From assembly GCA_900545715.1 (NCBI GenBank), contig URAJ01000041.1, positions 1-19,263 on the forward strand: a stretch of DNA of 19,263 nucleotides, written 5' to 3'. Of the stretch, positions 7,903-15,542 are shown in pieces. The stretch is from an uncultured Opitutales bacterium. Lineage in GTDB: Bacteria > Verrucomicrobiota > Verrucomicrobiia > Opitutales > Intestinicryptomonadaceae. The first letter of the stretch is position 1; every line of letters begins with the position of its first letter. The position numbers and the translations under genes were made by a program. The notes under the pieces are model-generated. The model was not told the origin of the DNA. It saw only the letters and a program-made list of their open reading frames with translations, and made no database searches.

Positions 7903-9165
7903 TTATTTGAGGCATTTTGAGAGCTTTGCCCCGAAAAAATCGCAAAAGTTCATCCAGTCGTATTCAAAAATGCCGTGCTTTCCGTTGCGCATATGGTACG
8001 CTACGTCTCCTAAAAACGGCTTTTTGAAATTTTCCATAGTCGGGATATTTTTAGCGCCGAAAAGCCTGTAAACTTTTCCGGCTTCCACAAGCGCCAAAAG
8101 TTCTCCGCGCGGATCGGCCCACAAATCTTCGCTCGCGCTTGTGACGTAAAGAGGGCGGGGGGCTATTAGGGCGAGAAGTTGGTGCTGGTCTATCGGAAGT
8201 TCTGATTCTTTGTTTGCGTATTCGCGCAGTTGCGGTTTGAACCAGTACGGAAAGACTCTTGTTATGGCCTCTATTGTTTCGCCAAATTGCCTGCGGGAAA
8301 TTGCCGCGCCCATGCAGCCTGAGTTGTTGGAAACGCAGCCGGCAAAGCGGGTGTCGAGCGCCGCCGCAAGAAGCGCCGTTTTGCCGAGGCGCGAGTGGCC
8401 TATGGCTATTACATTTTTTGCGTCCGCCCCGGGTATCGTTTCGAGCGCGTCAAGGGCGCGCGAAAGTCCCCAACTCCAGGCGGAAATTGCGCCGTTTAGC
8501 GGCTTTTCAAAAATGGAATAGATGCTTTGCGGGGCGCCGTCGTATTTTTCGAGGTCGGGATATATGTCGCAATAGTAGATGGTGGCGATTCCGAATCCGC
8601 GCTCTACGATTTTTTCAAAGGGCCAGCGGTTGCCTTGCATGCCCCTTGATTCTTCGGTCGGCTTATTGTCTGTGATTTTTATTTTCCCTGTGGAAGTATT
8701 GCGCACCCAATTAGGCATAATTACGTTAGGGTCTTTGGTAGTCGCGTGGTTGCCCATAAAATTTAGCCCGAGAAACACTGGGCTTGGGGCTTTCGACTTC
8801 GGGAGGTAAAGAAGCATTATAAAGGATTTTTCGCCTTTCGCGTCGGCTACTGTTATTTTTATTTGCCGGCGAATTGCTTTCCCGCCGAGGGCGTCGTCGG
8901 AGGCCTCGACTACTTCAAAAACTTCTTTCGCGGGGCGCGGAGGAATTTCTCCGTAAATTTTATTCTCGAAAATGTCGGCGAGGGCGGGGCGGACTTTTTG
9001 ATTCCAATCGAGGGCGCTTTCAGCTGTAAACGAGCCGCCGGGTATCGACAGTATGTTTGGGAGTTTTATTTGGGGTACTTTGCTTTCATCGTAATTTGCT
9101 TTGGGGGCTCCAAAATTTGCGTTAACCAAAATTATAAACGCGAGAAAATATAGTAAAAATCTCAT
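7903..9165 (-). CDS. Secreted CE15-family glucuronoyl-esterase-like alpha/beta hydrolase
   Basis: CE15 enzymes cleave ester bonds between lignin and 4-O-methyl-glucuronic acid on xylan; some bacterial members act on other uronate esters. The 420-residue protein starts with a signal peptide (MRFLLYFLAFIILVNANFGA) and has the family's hallmarks. The nucleophile elbow is GHSRLGKTALLAAALD with S258. The block SNNSGCMGAAISRRQFGE is at 279-296, LPIDQHQLLALIAPRPLY at 323-340, and SEDLWADPRGE at 345-355. The catalytic His is H397 in MRNGKHGIFEYDW. The position that holds a catalytic Glu in fungal members (ESGxGG) is Asn here, so the acid is probably D347 or E346, as in many bacterial members. It is divergent from the HdeD-like gene and has no operon partner in the window. 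Confidence 0.85.
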   Translation of the reverse strand: MRFLLYFLAFIILVNANFGAPKANYDESKVPQIKLPNILSIPGGSFTAESALDWNQKVRPALADIFENKIYGEIPPRPAKEVFEVVEASDDALGGKAIRRQIKITVADAKGEKSFIMLLYLPKSKAPSPVFLGLNFMGNHATTKDPNVIMPNWVRNTSTGKIKITDNKPTEESRGMQGNRWPFEKIVERGFGIATIYYCDIYPDLEKYDGAPQSIYSIFEKPLNGAISAWSWGLSRALDALETIPGADAKNVIAIGHSRLGKTALLAAALDTRFAGCVSNNSGCMGAAISRRQFGETIEAITRVFPYWFKPQLREYANKESELPIDQHQLLALIAPRPLYVTSASEDLWADPRGELLALVEAGKVYRLFGAKNIPTMENFKKPFLGDVAYHMRNGKHGIFEYDWMNFCDFFGAKLSKCLK

Positions 9166-9306
9166 AGTTCATGATAATATTTTTTTGAGTTAAGCAGTCA
9201 ATGTAATTCTCAAACGTGTGAGCGGCGGTCGTTCTTGCTCAATATGGAACTTTTAAAGTTATTTAAATTCTAAATATTACGATATTATTAAAAATAAAAG
9301 CAAACT

Positions 9307-9801
9307 ATGAAAAATCTAAAAATTTGGGGAATTATATTGTCAATATTGGGCGTAGTATGCCTTGTCTATCCTATCGCGGCATCGGTTTGGATAGAGGTGG
9401 TTGTTGGGAGCTGCTTTATAGTTTCGGCGTTTTTTGTCTTGGCGGGTTTCTTCTCGCGGGACGGCGGTTGGAACAAATTTTACGCAGCTGTCACAGCGAT
9501 ATTGTATATTATTGCGGGAGTGCTTATGCTATCAAACCCGTTTGGTGGAATTTTTGCACTGACTGTCATTATGGGAGTCGTGTTCGTATTTGAAGGTGCG
9601 GCGGCAATAGCGTTTTGGGGCGCAAATAAAAGTATTCGGAACAGTTGGCTAATGCTAATTAACGGCGCGGCGAGCATTTTGCTTGGCGCAATTGCCCTAT
9701 TTTGCCCGTCGTGCGGCATTTGGTTTATCGGTACGCTTGCGGGTGTGGACTTCCTGTTTACGGGGATTGCGCTATTCGGTTTGGAAAAGGATTTTGAATA
9801 A
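9307..9801 (+). CDS. DUF308/HdeD-like six-helix membrane protein
   Basis: The 164-residue protein is almost entirely hydrophobic, with six predicted transmembrane helices near 5-21, 28-49, 57-76, 81-104, 114-131 and 137-157. Internal similarity between hairpins (GIILSILGVVCLVYP, AGVLMLSNPFGG, ASILLGAIALFCP) is characteristic of the DUF308/HdeD family. In E. coli HdeD belongs to an acid-resistance island, but the molecular role of the family is unclear and should not be transferred. There is a weak ribosome site and an AT-rich upstream spacer (9166-9306) shared with the divergent esterase gene. A strong terminator follows at 9838. It appears to be transcribed alone. Confidence 0.85.
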   Translation: MKNLKIWGIILSILGVVCLVYPIAASVWIEVVVGSCFIVSAFFVLAGFFSRDGGWNKFYAAVTAILYIIAGVLMLSNPFGGIFALTVIMGVVFVFEGAAAIAFWGANKSIRNSWLMLINGAASILLGAIALFCPSCGIWFIGTLAGVDFLFTGIALFGLEKDFE

Positions 9802-9837
9802 ATATTTTTCTTCAAAGGCGGCTTAATATGTTGTAGG

Positions 9838-9878
9838 TGCCGTTGCGGTAGTATTTGCGCCCTCCGCAACGGCATTTT
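9838..9878 (+). terminator. Intrinsic terminator after the HdeD-like gene
   Basis: TGCCGTTGCGG (9838-9848) pairs perfectly with CCGCAACGGCA (9864-9874), followed by TTTT. It lies 37 bases after the stop codon. Confidence 0.8.
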
Positions 9879-9879
9879 G

Positions 9880-9903
9880 CTAAAATCATTGCGGAGGCGC
9901 AAT
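9880..9903 (-). terminator. Small hairpin ending the minus-strand glycosylase gene
   Basis: Read on the minus strand, ATTGCG-CCTC-CGCAAT is followed by GATTTTAG, 14 bases past the stop of the gene ending at 9918. The stem is short, so this is a weaker call than the convergent terminator next to it. Confidence 0.4.
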
Positions 9904-9917
9904 CGTCCGCGCAAAAA

Positions 9918-10487
9918 TCATAATATGCCGCATTCCGAAAACATTTGCGCGTAAGCGGCGGCTTTGTTTTCAAGCTTCATAGGATATGCGCGCGACGAAG
10001 ACGGCATTCTGTAAAATTTTAAATTCCGTCCGGCGTATTCCACTTCTATGTCTTCGTCTTGTTTGGGCGGGCGTGTACTCATTATGTCTGCCGCAGTCTG
10101 CGCCGCCTTGGCGCCGGTGCATATTAAATAGCGGCATTGCGGAATGGCTTTTAAAAGTGATTTTAGGTCGGTGCGCTCAACGATTTCAAGAAAGTTGTCC
10201 GAGGCATTGTTTTTAAGCCTATTTACAGACAAAGCCGTGTCGTAAAGGGCAATACCCTTGCTTTCGAGAAAATCCGTTATCTGATTTTTCCGAAAACTTT
10301 TTGATTTTTCGTCCCAGAAAAAATCGCGGTTTTTAAAGAAAACAATTCCGAATATCCTCCACATGTCGTTTATGGGATTGGGATAAAAGAAGTCCATGCA
10401 CCATTTTTCGCGCTGTGGCGGAAAGGTTCCGAGCATCAACAGGCGGGCGGATTTAGGCAAAAAAGGTTTTAGCGGGTGGGTTTCCAT
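9918..10487 (-). CDS. Uracil-DNA-glycosylase-superfamily protein (base-excision repair)
   Basis: Proteins of this fold flip out and excise deaminated or mispaired bases from DNA. The 189-residue protein shows the superfamily layout. Motif 1 is LMLGTFPP at 17-24, then YPNPINDMWRIFG at 35-47 (compare YxHPxNxFWRIMG in hypoxanthine/mismatch-type members), GIALYDTALSVNR at 78-90 and ICTGAKA at 122-128. The C-terminal DNA-intercalating loop region is MPSSSRAY at 161-168. Motif 1 ends in Pro-Pro rather than PG plus an acidic or Asn residue, so the base specificity and even activity are uncertain. It is closest in style to the unassigned 'uracil-DNA glycosylase family' proteins of Bacteroidota. The gene stands alone, divergent from the decarboxylase operon. 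Confidence 0.7.
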   Translation of the reverse strand: METHPLKPFLPKSARLLMLGTFPPQREKWCMDFFYPNPINDMWRIFGIVFFKNRDFFWDEKSKSFRKNQITDFLESKGIALYDTALSVNRLKNNASDNFLEIVERTDLKSLLKAIPQCRYLICTGAKAAQTAADIMSTRPPKQDEDIEVEYAGRNLKFYRMPSSSRAYPMKLENKAAAYAQMFSECGIL

Positions 10488-10610
10488 TTTGTTTGGATAT
10501 AGAATTTTTACCGCGCGGGAACTTCAAGCAAATTGCGCCAAAATTTTAAGATTTTCCGCCTAAATTTTAATATATAAATTCCCTAAAATTTTTTGTAGAG
10601 CGACAATGGC

Positions 10611-10639
10611 TTGACTATTTTTATTTGCACGGCAAATAT
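10611..10639 (+). promoter_or_regulatory. Sigma70-type promoter of the decarboxylase operon
   Basis: TTGACT (10611-10616) and AAATAT (10634-10639) are separated by exactly 17 bases, ~30 bases before the start codon at 10668. The rest of the 180-base spacer from the divergent glycosylase gene is AT-rich, and no operator palindrome was identified. Confidence 0.6.
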
Positions 10640-10667
10640 TAACGTTTTTTAGCCAATAATACAAGCC

Positions 10668-11828
10668 ATGCAGCCAGACAAAAATTCGATGGAGCGCTTG
10701 GACGCCGCCGCCAAATATATTTTTAACCACCGCTACAACCAGCTCGGTTATCCCTTCGACCAAGAATCGGGAATGAACGATTTTTACGGCTGGGTGGAGC
10801 GCAACGGACTCGGCGGAATAACCCTCATAAATGTGGGCGATCCCTATAAAACCGATTGGGATATGCTAAACACAGACGAATTTGAGCGCGAAAGCATAGA
10901 TTTCCTTGCGCGCACTTACGGTTTCGGCGCGGACCATTGGGGCGTAATTTCAAACGGCGGAACAGACGGAAACATGTACGGGGTTTACTTCGGCAGAAAA
11001 GCGCTTGCGGAAGTTTCGGATTTGCCGCCCGTCCTATACGTTTCGGAGGAGGCGCACTACTCTTTGAAAAAAATAGGCGATATCCAGAATATCGAGACAC
11101 GCACAATCCGCGCGAAAAAAATGGGCGAGATGGACGTGGATGACTTCGCCAGAAAGCTCGACGCCTCCCGCCCGGCGCTCGTCGCAATGGCCATTGGCGG
11201 AACTTTCAAAGGCGCGATAGACGACCAAAAGGCGATAGGCGAGATTTTGGACAACGCAAAGCCCGTTGCCGTTTACAGGCATTTGGACGCAGCGCTATTT
11301 GGAGGCTATCTGCCGTTCTTGGAGGACTGCGGAGCCAGGGGAATAGTCGATGCTTCCAAAATGAATTTTGATTCCATTGCCGTTTCAGGGCATAAATTTT
11401 TCTCGTTGAACGAGCCGGCCGGCGTCTTTATCTGCCGCAAAAGGGTGTTGGATTGCGTCCACGGCAACCCCGTCCCGTATTTAAAGGGGGTAATCCCGAC
11501 ACTAAGCTGTTCGCGCAGCGGATTGGACGCTCTCAAACTCTTTTGGAGGATAAAATCTCTCGGCTCGGCAGGCTTGGGAGAGCAGGCAAAGCATTGCCTA
11601 AAAATGGCAGATTTGCTCCTCGAAGGCCTGCGCGATAAAGGTGTGAAAGCTTATAAAAACCCGTATTCAAACACTGTATTTTTCGACAGGCCGCCGGAGT
11701 GGGTTGTCAAGAAATACGCGCTCGCATGCAGCGAGTACGAAGATTTTGGGAAGCTGTCCCACATAGTGACTATGCAATATTTCACCCCCGAACTTATAAA
11801 CAGCGTAATTTTAGATATAGTAAAATAA
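10668..11828 (+). CDS. PLP-dependent group II decarboxylase, histidine-decarboxylase-like
   Basis: Fold-type I PLP enzymes of this group decarboxylate amino acids to amines; the closest pattern I recognise is Gram-negative histidine decarboxylase (His to histamine). The 386 residues match that family's ~380. SNGGTDGNMYGVYFGRKAL (95-113) is the phosphate-binding segment, H130 in EEAHYSLKK stacks on the cofactor ring, and D207 in YRHLDAALFGG contacts the pyridine nitrogen. K243 in SGHKFF is the Schiff-base lysine. SCSRSGLDALKLFW (280-293) matches the SGSRNGxxxLxLW segment. Glutamate, aspartate or another substrate cannot be excluded. It is the first gene of a three-gene operon, 8 bases before the flavin-protein gene. 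Start chosen as the only in-frame ATG before conserved sequence; no clear ribosome site is present. Confidence 0.85.
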   Translation: MQPDKNSMERLDAAAKYIFNHRYNQLGYPFDQESGMNDFYGWVERNGLGGITLINVGDPYKTDWDMLNTDEFERESIDFLARTYGFGADHWGVISNGGTDGNMYGVYFGRKALAEVSDLPPVLYVSEEAHYSLKKIGDIQNIETRTIRAKKMGEMDVDDFARKLDASRPALVAMAIGGTFKGAIDDQKAIGEILDNAKPVAVYRHLDAALFGGYLPFLEDCGARGIVDASKMNFDSIAVSGHKFFSLNEPAGVFICRKRVLDCVHGNPVPYLKGVIPTLSCSRSGLDALKLFWRIKSLGSAGLGEQAKHCLKMADLLLEGLRDKGVKAYKNPYSNTVFFDRPPEWVVKKYALACSEYEDFGKLSHIVTMQYFTPELINSVILDIVK

Positions 11829-11836
11829 ACCGTACA

Positions 11837-12337
11837 ATGAATACAATTCCACGCAGAAAAGATAGAACCCTCGACCCGCAAGAGGCCGAGAAGATTTTTG
11901 ACGCTGTCGAATATGGGTATCTGACACTCGTTTCAGACGATGAATACCCTTATTCGATACCCGTAAATTTTGCGAAGGTCGGGAAATCTGCTTACATCCA
12001 TTGCGCGCCGGAGGGAAGAAAGCTCGATATGATATCGCGCAATCCGCATGCTTGCCTTTCGGCAGTTTCGCGCGCGGACGTGGTTCCGGAAAAATTTACG
12101 CTTTCGTATGCAAGCGCCATGGCGTTTGGCAAAATATACATTTGCAGGGACGATTCCGAACGGCTGTTCGGATTGCGCGCAATTGCAAAAAAGTTCTGCC
12201 CGCATCTTGAGGATAAGGCTGAGTCATACATACAAAAATCTTTTGGCAGGACATTCGTTCTGCGCTTCGATTTCGAGGACATTTCAGGGAAATGCAAAAA
12301 CGTCCAACCAACCGTTGAAAAGAAGGGACAGGATTAA
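11837..12337 (+). CDS. Pyridoxamine-5'-phosphate-oxidase-fold (NimA-like) flavin/heme-binding family protein
   Basis: Members of this split beta-barrel family (Pyridox_ox_2 type) bind FMN or sometimes heme as dimers; examples include NimA-type nitroimidazole reductases. The 166-residue protein shows the family order: YGYLTLVSDDEYPYSIPVNF (26-45), IHCAPEGRKLDMISRNPHAC (54-73), FTLSYASAMAFGKIYICRDD (87-106), then SERLFGLRAIAKKF and the closing strand TFVLRFDFEDISGK (139-152). The ATG at 11837 starts 8 bases after the decarboxylase stop. A longer in-frame start at 11699 would overlap that gene and adds nothing conserved. Its stop shares an A with the next start (TAATG), so translation is probably coupled. 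True PNPOx activity is not implied. Placement beside a PLP enzyme suggests cofactor, redox or heme chemistry tied to the imported ligand, which is inference. Confidence 0.82.
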   Translation: MNTIPRRKDRTLDPQEAEKIFDAVEYGYLTLVSDDEYPYSIPVNFAKVGKSAYIHCAPEGRKLDMISRNPHACLSAVSRADVVPEKFTLSYASAMAFGKIYICRDDSERLFGLRAIAKKFCPHLEDKAESYIQKSFGRTFVLRFDFEDISGKCKNVQPTVEKKGQD

Positions 12338-14400
12338 TGAGCATAAGACACACTCTATCGATATTCGTTTTAGCGGCCTCCTGCGCGGCGCACGCGGCGG
12401 GGGAAAGCGAGGTTAAACCCGCATCGCCGGAAGATGTGAAAACGGAGGAATCGGCAAAAATTCCCGCAACCGAAAACGCGCCCGCCAATAAGTCGGAAGT
12501 AAAGACGCTCGACGCCTACGAAGTGACCGCCATGCGCTTTTCCGATTCTCTCTTCGACCTCCCCGCAAGCACCCAAAACATATCCTCTCAGACAATAGAA
12601 AAGAGCGGCCTTGTTTCCGTCCCCGACATACTGAGAAGGTACGCCGACGTAAATATCCGCAATACGGGCTCGAGCCCTTTCACGTCGGAATTGTCAATGC
12701 GCGGATTCGGCGAAAACAGCGGCCAGAGAGTAATGGTGATAGTGGACGGGCAGAGGCTAAATACGCTCGACCTGTCGTTTATAAACTGGGCGCAGCTCCC
12801 GCTTGAAAATATAGAAAATATTGAGGTAATGCGCGGGCCGCAAACGGCGGCTTACGGAAACTACGCGGAAAGCGGAGTGATAAAGATTACTACGAAACGC
12901 TGGAACCAGCCAGATTCCGCCAAAATTGGTGGATTTTTTGGGACTTACGGCGAATATCAGGGATACGCGCGGGCGTCGCACTCCGACGAAAATTATTTTG
13001 CAACGGCTTCCGCCAACTACTACCACAATAGCGGCTATGTTGACAACTCCCTAAATTGGAATAAAAACGCGTCCGTCGCCGCCGGAGCCAAGCTCGACGA
13101 GCAAAACGACATAGTCTTTACAGCGAGCGGCGGAGACGAATTTCTAAGGTGGGCCAATCCCCTTTATTCGTATTCGCAAATGATGGAAAACCCGACCGCA
13201 AATTCCGGGGTTTCGAGCGAAAACAACCTGAATTTTGCGACGGTATCTGCCGCCCTTGAAAATAATTCGTCATTCGGGGAAGGGGCGATACAGATGGGCG
13301 CAAATATGCGCGAAGTCGATACGCTTTTCCCGTCCACTTGGGGCGATACATCAAACAGCGTGATGCTCTGGACGGCATCGTTTACCCCGCGCTACCGCAT
13401 ATATATGGGGGAAGAGGACGAGAGCTACGTTGAGGGCGGGCTTGACTTTTATTACGACAATATGGCCTCCAAACGCTATTCCGACGGAGGATATTCAAAT
13501 AAGATCGCATCTACGGACATAGAGCGCATAACGGTTGCCCCGTGGCTCGGCGGCAGGCTCGCGCTCGACGACGTATTTTCAATCACAGCAGCCGGGCGCT
13601 ACGAAAGCGCGATAAATTACGTTGACCACACGTCCGCTGCCCCCTACGACGAGCACAAAAATTTTGGCGGGCTCGCCGGCCAAATCGGCTTAAACGCAAA
13701 AATAGACGAATCGTGGAACGTTTATTTCAGGTTTGACCAAGTTTACCGCTATCCCGCGATAGACGAAATGGCTTCTTATTGGGGATATGCCACCGACGCG
13801 TTCAATCCGCTTCTCAATCCAGAGCGCGGGCAAAATTACGAAATAGGCGCGAACTTTGTCCGCGGACCGTGGAGGGCAAACTGTTCGCTGTTCTTTATGC
13901 ACCTCGACAACGAAATAATGCTCAATCCCGCGACATACACGTCGGAGAACATAGGATCAACCGACAGGTTTGGCGCGGATGTGCGGCTTGGGTACGAGCT
14001 TGAAAATTTTGGGGTATCGACAGCGTGGGCTTTTGTTTCCGCGAAATTTGACGGGGGAGAGTACAATGGCAACAATGTGCCGCTAGTGCCTACGATAGTT
14101 TCGACGACGCGCGTGTGGGTAAAACCCGTAAAATTTCTCGAATTGGCAGTAGAATATGAATGGGCGAGCGGTCAGTACATGGGCAGCGATTTTGGAAATA
14201 CGCAAGAAAAGATGCCCGCCGTATGGACGCTAAACGTAGTTGCGAATATCTTTATAAGCGAGAACGTGCGCGCATTTGCCGCATTCAACAATGTCACGGA
14301 CGAAATATACGCAAGCTACGCCGTTCATTCCGCCTATGGGGACTCGTGGTATCCGGCGCTTGGGCGCAACGTGAGAGTTGGCATTGAGTTTAAGTTCTAA
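12337..14400 (+). CDS. TonB-dependent outer-membrane receptor
   Basis: These 22-strand barrels import scarce ligands such as siderophores, heme, cobalamin or glycans using TonB-ExbBD energy. The 687-residue protein has a signal peptide (1-20, cleavage at AHA), then a Pro/Glu/Lys-rich linker (21-57). A TonB-box-like TLDAYEVTA follows at 58-66. The plug domain spans about 70-188, with the typical MRGFGENSGQRVMVIVDGQR, IENIEVMRGPQTAAYG and GVIKITTKR. The barrel ends in GRNVRVGIEFKF, with a C-terminal Phe for BAM insertion. A lone ~690-residue receptor without SusD and without a CarboxypepD N-terminal domain is closer to siderophore/heme/vitamin receptors than to polysaccharide systems. It overlaps the preceding gene by one base and is followed by a strong terminator. 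Ligand unknown. Confidence 0.92.
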   Translation: MSIRHTLSIFVLAASCAAHAAGESEVKPASPEDVKTEESAKIPATENAPANKSEVKTLDAYEVTAMRFSDSLFDLPASTQNISSQTIEKSGLVSVPDILRRYADVNIRNTGSSPFTSELSMRGFGENSGQRVMVIVDGQRLNTLDLSFINWAQLPLENIENIEVMRGPQTAAYGNYAESGVIKITTKRWNQPDSAKIGGFFGTYGEYQGYARASHSDENYFATASANYYHNSGYVDNSLNWNKNASVAAGAKLDEQNDIVFTASGGDEFLRWANPLYSYSQMMENPTANSGVSSENNLNFATVSAALENNSSFGEGAIQMGANMREVDTLFPSTWGDTSNSVMLWTASFTPRYRIYMGEEDESYVEGGLDFYYDNMASKRYSDGGYSNKIASTDIERITVAPWLGGRLALDDVFSITAAGRYESAINYVDHTSAAPYDEHKNFGGLAGQIGLNAKIDESWNVYFRFDQVYRYPAIDEMASYWGYATDAFNPLLNPERGQNYEIGANFVRGPWRANCSLFFMHLDNEIMLNPATYTSENIGSTDRFGADVRLGYELENFGVSTAWAFVSAKFDGGEYNGNNVPLVPTIVSTTRVWVKPVKFLELAVEYEWASGQYMGSDFGNTQEKMPAVWTLNVVANIFISENVRAFAAFNNVTDEIYASYAVHSAYGDSWYPALGRNVRVGIEFKF

Positions 14401-14423
14401 TAATTCTTGATTCTGAAAAAAAT

Positions 14424-14459
14424 AAAAAATTCCGCCGAGTTTTCAGGCGGAATTTTTTT
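14424..14459 (+). terminator. Intrinsic terminator of the decarboxylase-receptor operon
   Basis: AAAAAATTCCGCC (14424-14436) and GGCGGAATTTTTTT (14446-14459) form a perfect stem around a 9-base loop, with the A/T arms usable on both strands. It lies 24 bases after the receptor stop and marks the left edge of the AT-rich accessory zone. Confidence 0.9.
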
Positions 14460-14666
14460 GTATGTTCTCCCAAATTCTTCCCAATAATTTCTTATATTCT
14501 ATTTAATAGTAATTTTATATGAATATCTGTCGCGTATAAGAAAGTTGATAATGTACACTTAGGCACAATCTCAATATTTAGCGATTTTTTAATTGGGCAT
14601 TATGAGAAAATAAATACACGTCTTTTTTATTTCGCCGCCAAGATGATAAGGAGTTTAATTTATGCC
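14460..14666. other. AT-rich spacer without a recognisable gene
   Basis: There are stops in all frames and no RNA gene is recognised. Composition shifts abruptly to AT-rich immediately after the terminator, consistent with the left edge of acquired DNA. Confidence 0.5.
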
Positions 14667-15212
14667 TTAGTTAATTATAAGGCTATACAGCCAATAACAT
14701 TTATCTTCTATATTGTAGCTCGATATATATACGACCTTAGATTTTAAATCATAATTGTTTTTATTTTCGATGCGTTCAAAATTTCCGATTTTTGTTTTAA
14801 TTGAAATATCGCACTTTTCTTGCTTTTTATTTATAAATATTTCCATAACCGCGTTTGGAAATTGTATAGTATTCTTTTGCTCTACTTTAGCAATATCAAC
14901 CAATGTAGGTTTCTTGTTTTCATTAGCCATTAAGACCCAGTAATGCCCTGAAAATTTGTCAGGCAGCCCCTTAGACCATTGAAAGAGAAGCTTTTCATTT
15001 AACAAAATGTCTTTAATAATTTTTTGTTGTGATTTATCATTTAAAGGAACTTGTATTGAAGGAATATAATTTGCATTTTTGAAGTCTGAATCCTCGGCAA
15101 GATTTGAATTATTATTAAAATTTTTCATTAAATAATTCTCGCTTGCATAGGAAAATGTAAAAATAAAGAAAAGAGATATGCATTGTATTATAGTTTTTTT
15201 CATTTTTTCCAT
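14667..15212 (-). CDS. Hypothetical exported protein (181 aa), AT-rich
   Basis: I do not recognise this protein. Residues 1-23 are a Sec signal peptide (KKTIIQCISLFFIFTFSYAS). The mature chain is rich in Asn, Lys and Ile. It has two aromatic clusters (FQWSKGLPDKFSGHYWVLM in the middle and CYWLYSLIIN at the end) and two cysteines after the signal. The central part, with a 'W..GLP..F.G.YWV' pattern and a following VDIAKVEQKN, looks like a single compact domain. Translation may start at the second Met (ATG at 15203-15201), because GGA lies just upstream of it; the first Met has no ribosome site. It faces another small exported-protein gene across a 330-base spacer. Very low GC relative to the neighbours suggests recent transfer. 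Confidence 0.7.
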   Translation of the reverse strand: MEKMKKTIIQCISLFFIFTFSYASENYLMKNFNNNSNLAEDSDFKNANYIPSIQVPLNDKSQQKIIKDILLNEKLLFQWSKGLPDKFSGHYWVLMANENKKPTLVDIAKVEQKNTIQFPNAVMEIFINKKQEKCDISIKTKIGNFERIENKNNYDLKSKVVYISSYNIEDKCYWLYSLIIN

Positions 15213-15542
15213 AATTTTTACAAGAAGCAGATTTTAATGTAATGTTTTTATTTAAGGAATTGATTTAGATAATACAGAAGTAAACGTAAATCTAATCAGT
15301 ATGTTGTAAAATTAATTTTGATATTCAGTCAAGCTTTCTTTATTGACTATTAAGATATTATTCATAGATATTTGTTCAATCGAATGACCAGTATTTTGTT
15401 CTTTCTAAAGCCTTGCAAGATGATTTTTGCCAACGTATCACCGAACAAGGAAATCATGGCGAAAATCTAGATAAATAAAATGAAAATAGAATTACCGTCT
15501 TTAATTGAATAATTAAGGATATTACAAAGGGAAAGAATAGAC
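15213..15542. other. AT-rich intergenic stretch with a possible short gene remnant
   Basis: This spacer between two divergent exported-protein genes is AT-rich with many TATAAT-like boxes, so promoters cannot be singled out. One plus-strand frame at 15368-15478, without a start codon, reads QYFVLSKALQDDFCQRITEQ, then GNHGENLDK and a stop. It has protein-like composition and could be the tail of a lost gene. No homologue is recognised, so this is only a possibility. Confidence 0.25.

Noticed and set aside
11699..11836. 46-residue N-terminal extension of the NimA-like protein
   Set aside because: It overlaps the decarboxylase gene in another frame and has no family similarity; the ATG at 11837 with conserved sequence following is better.
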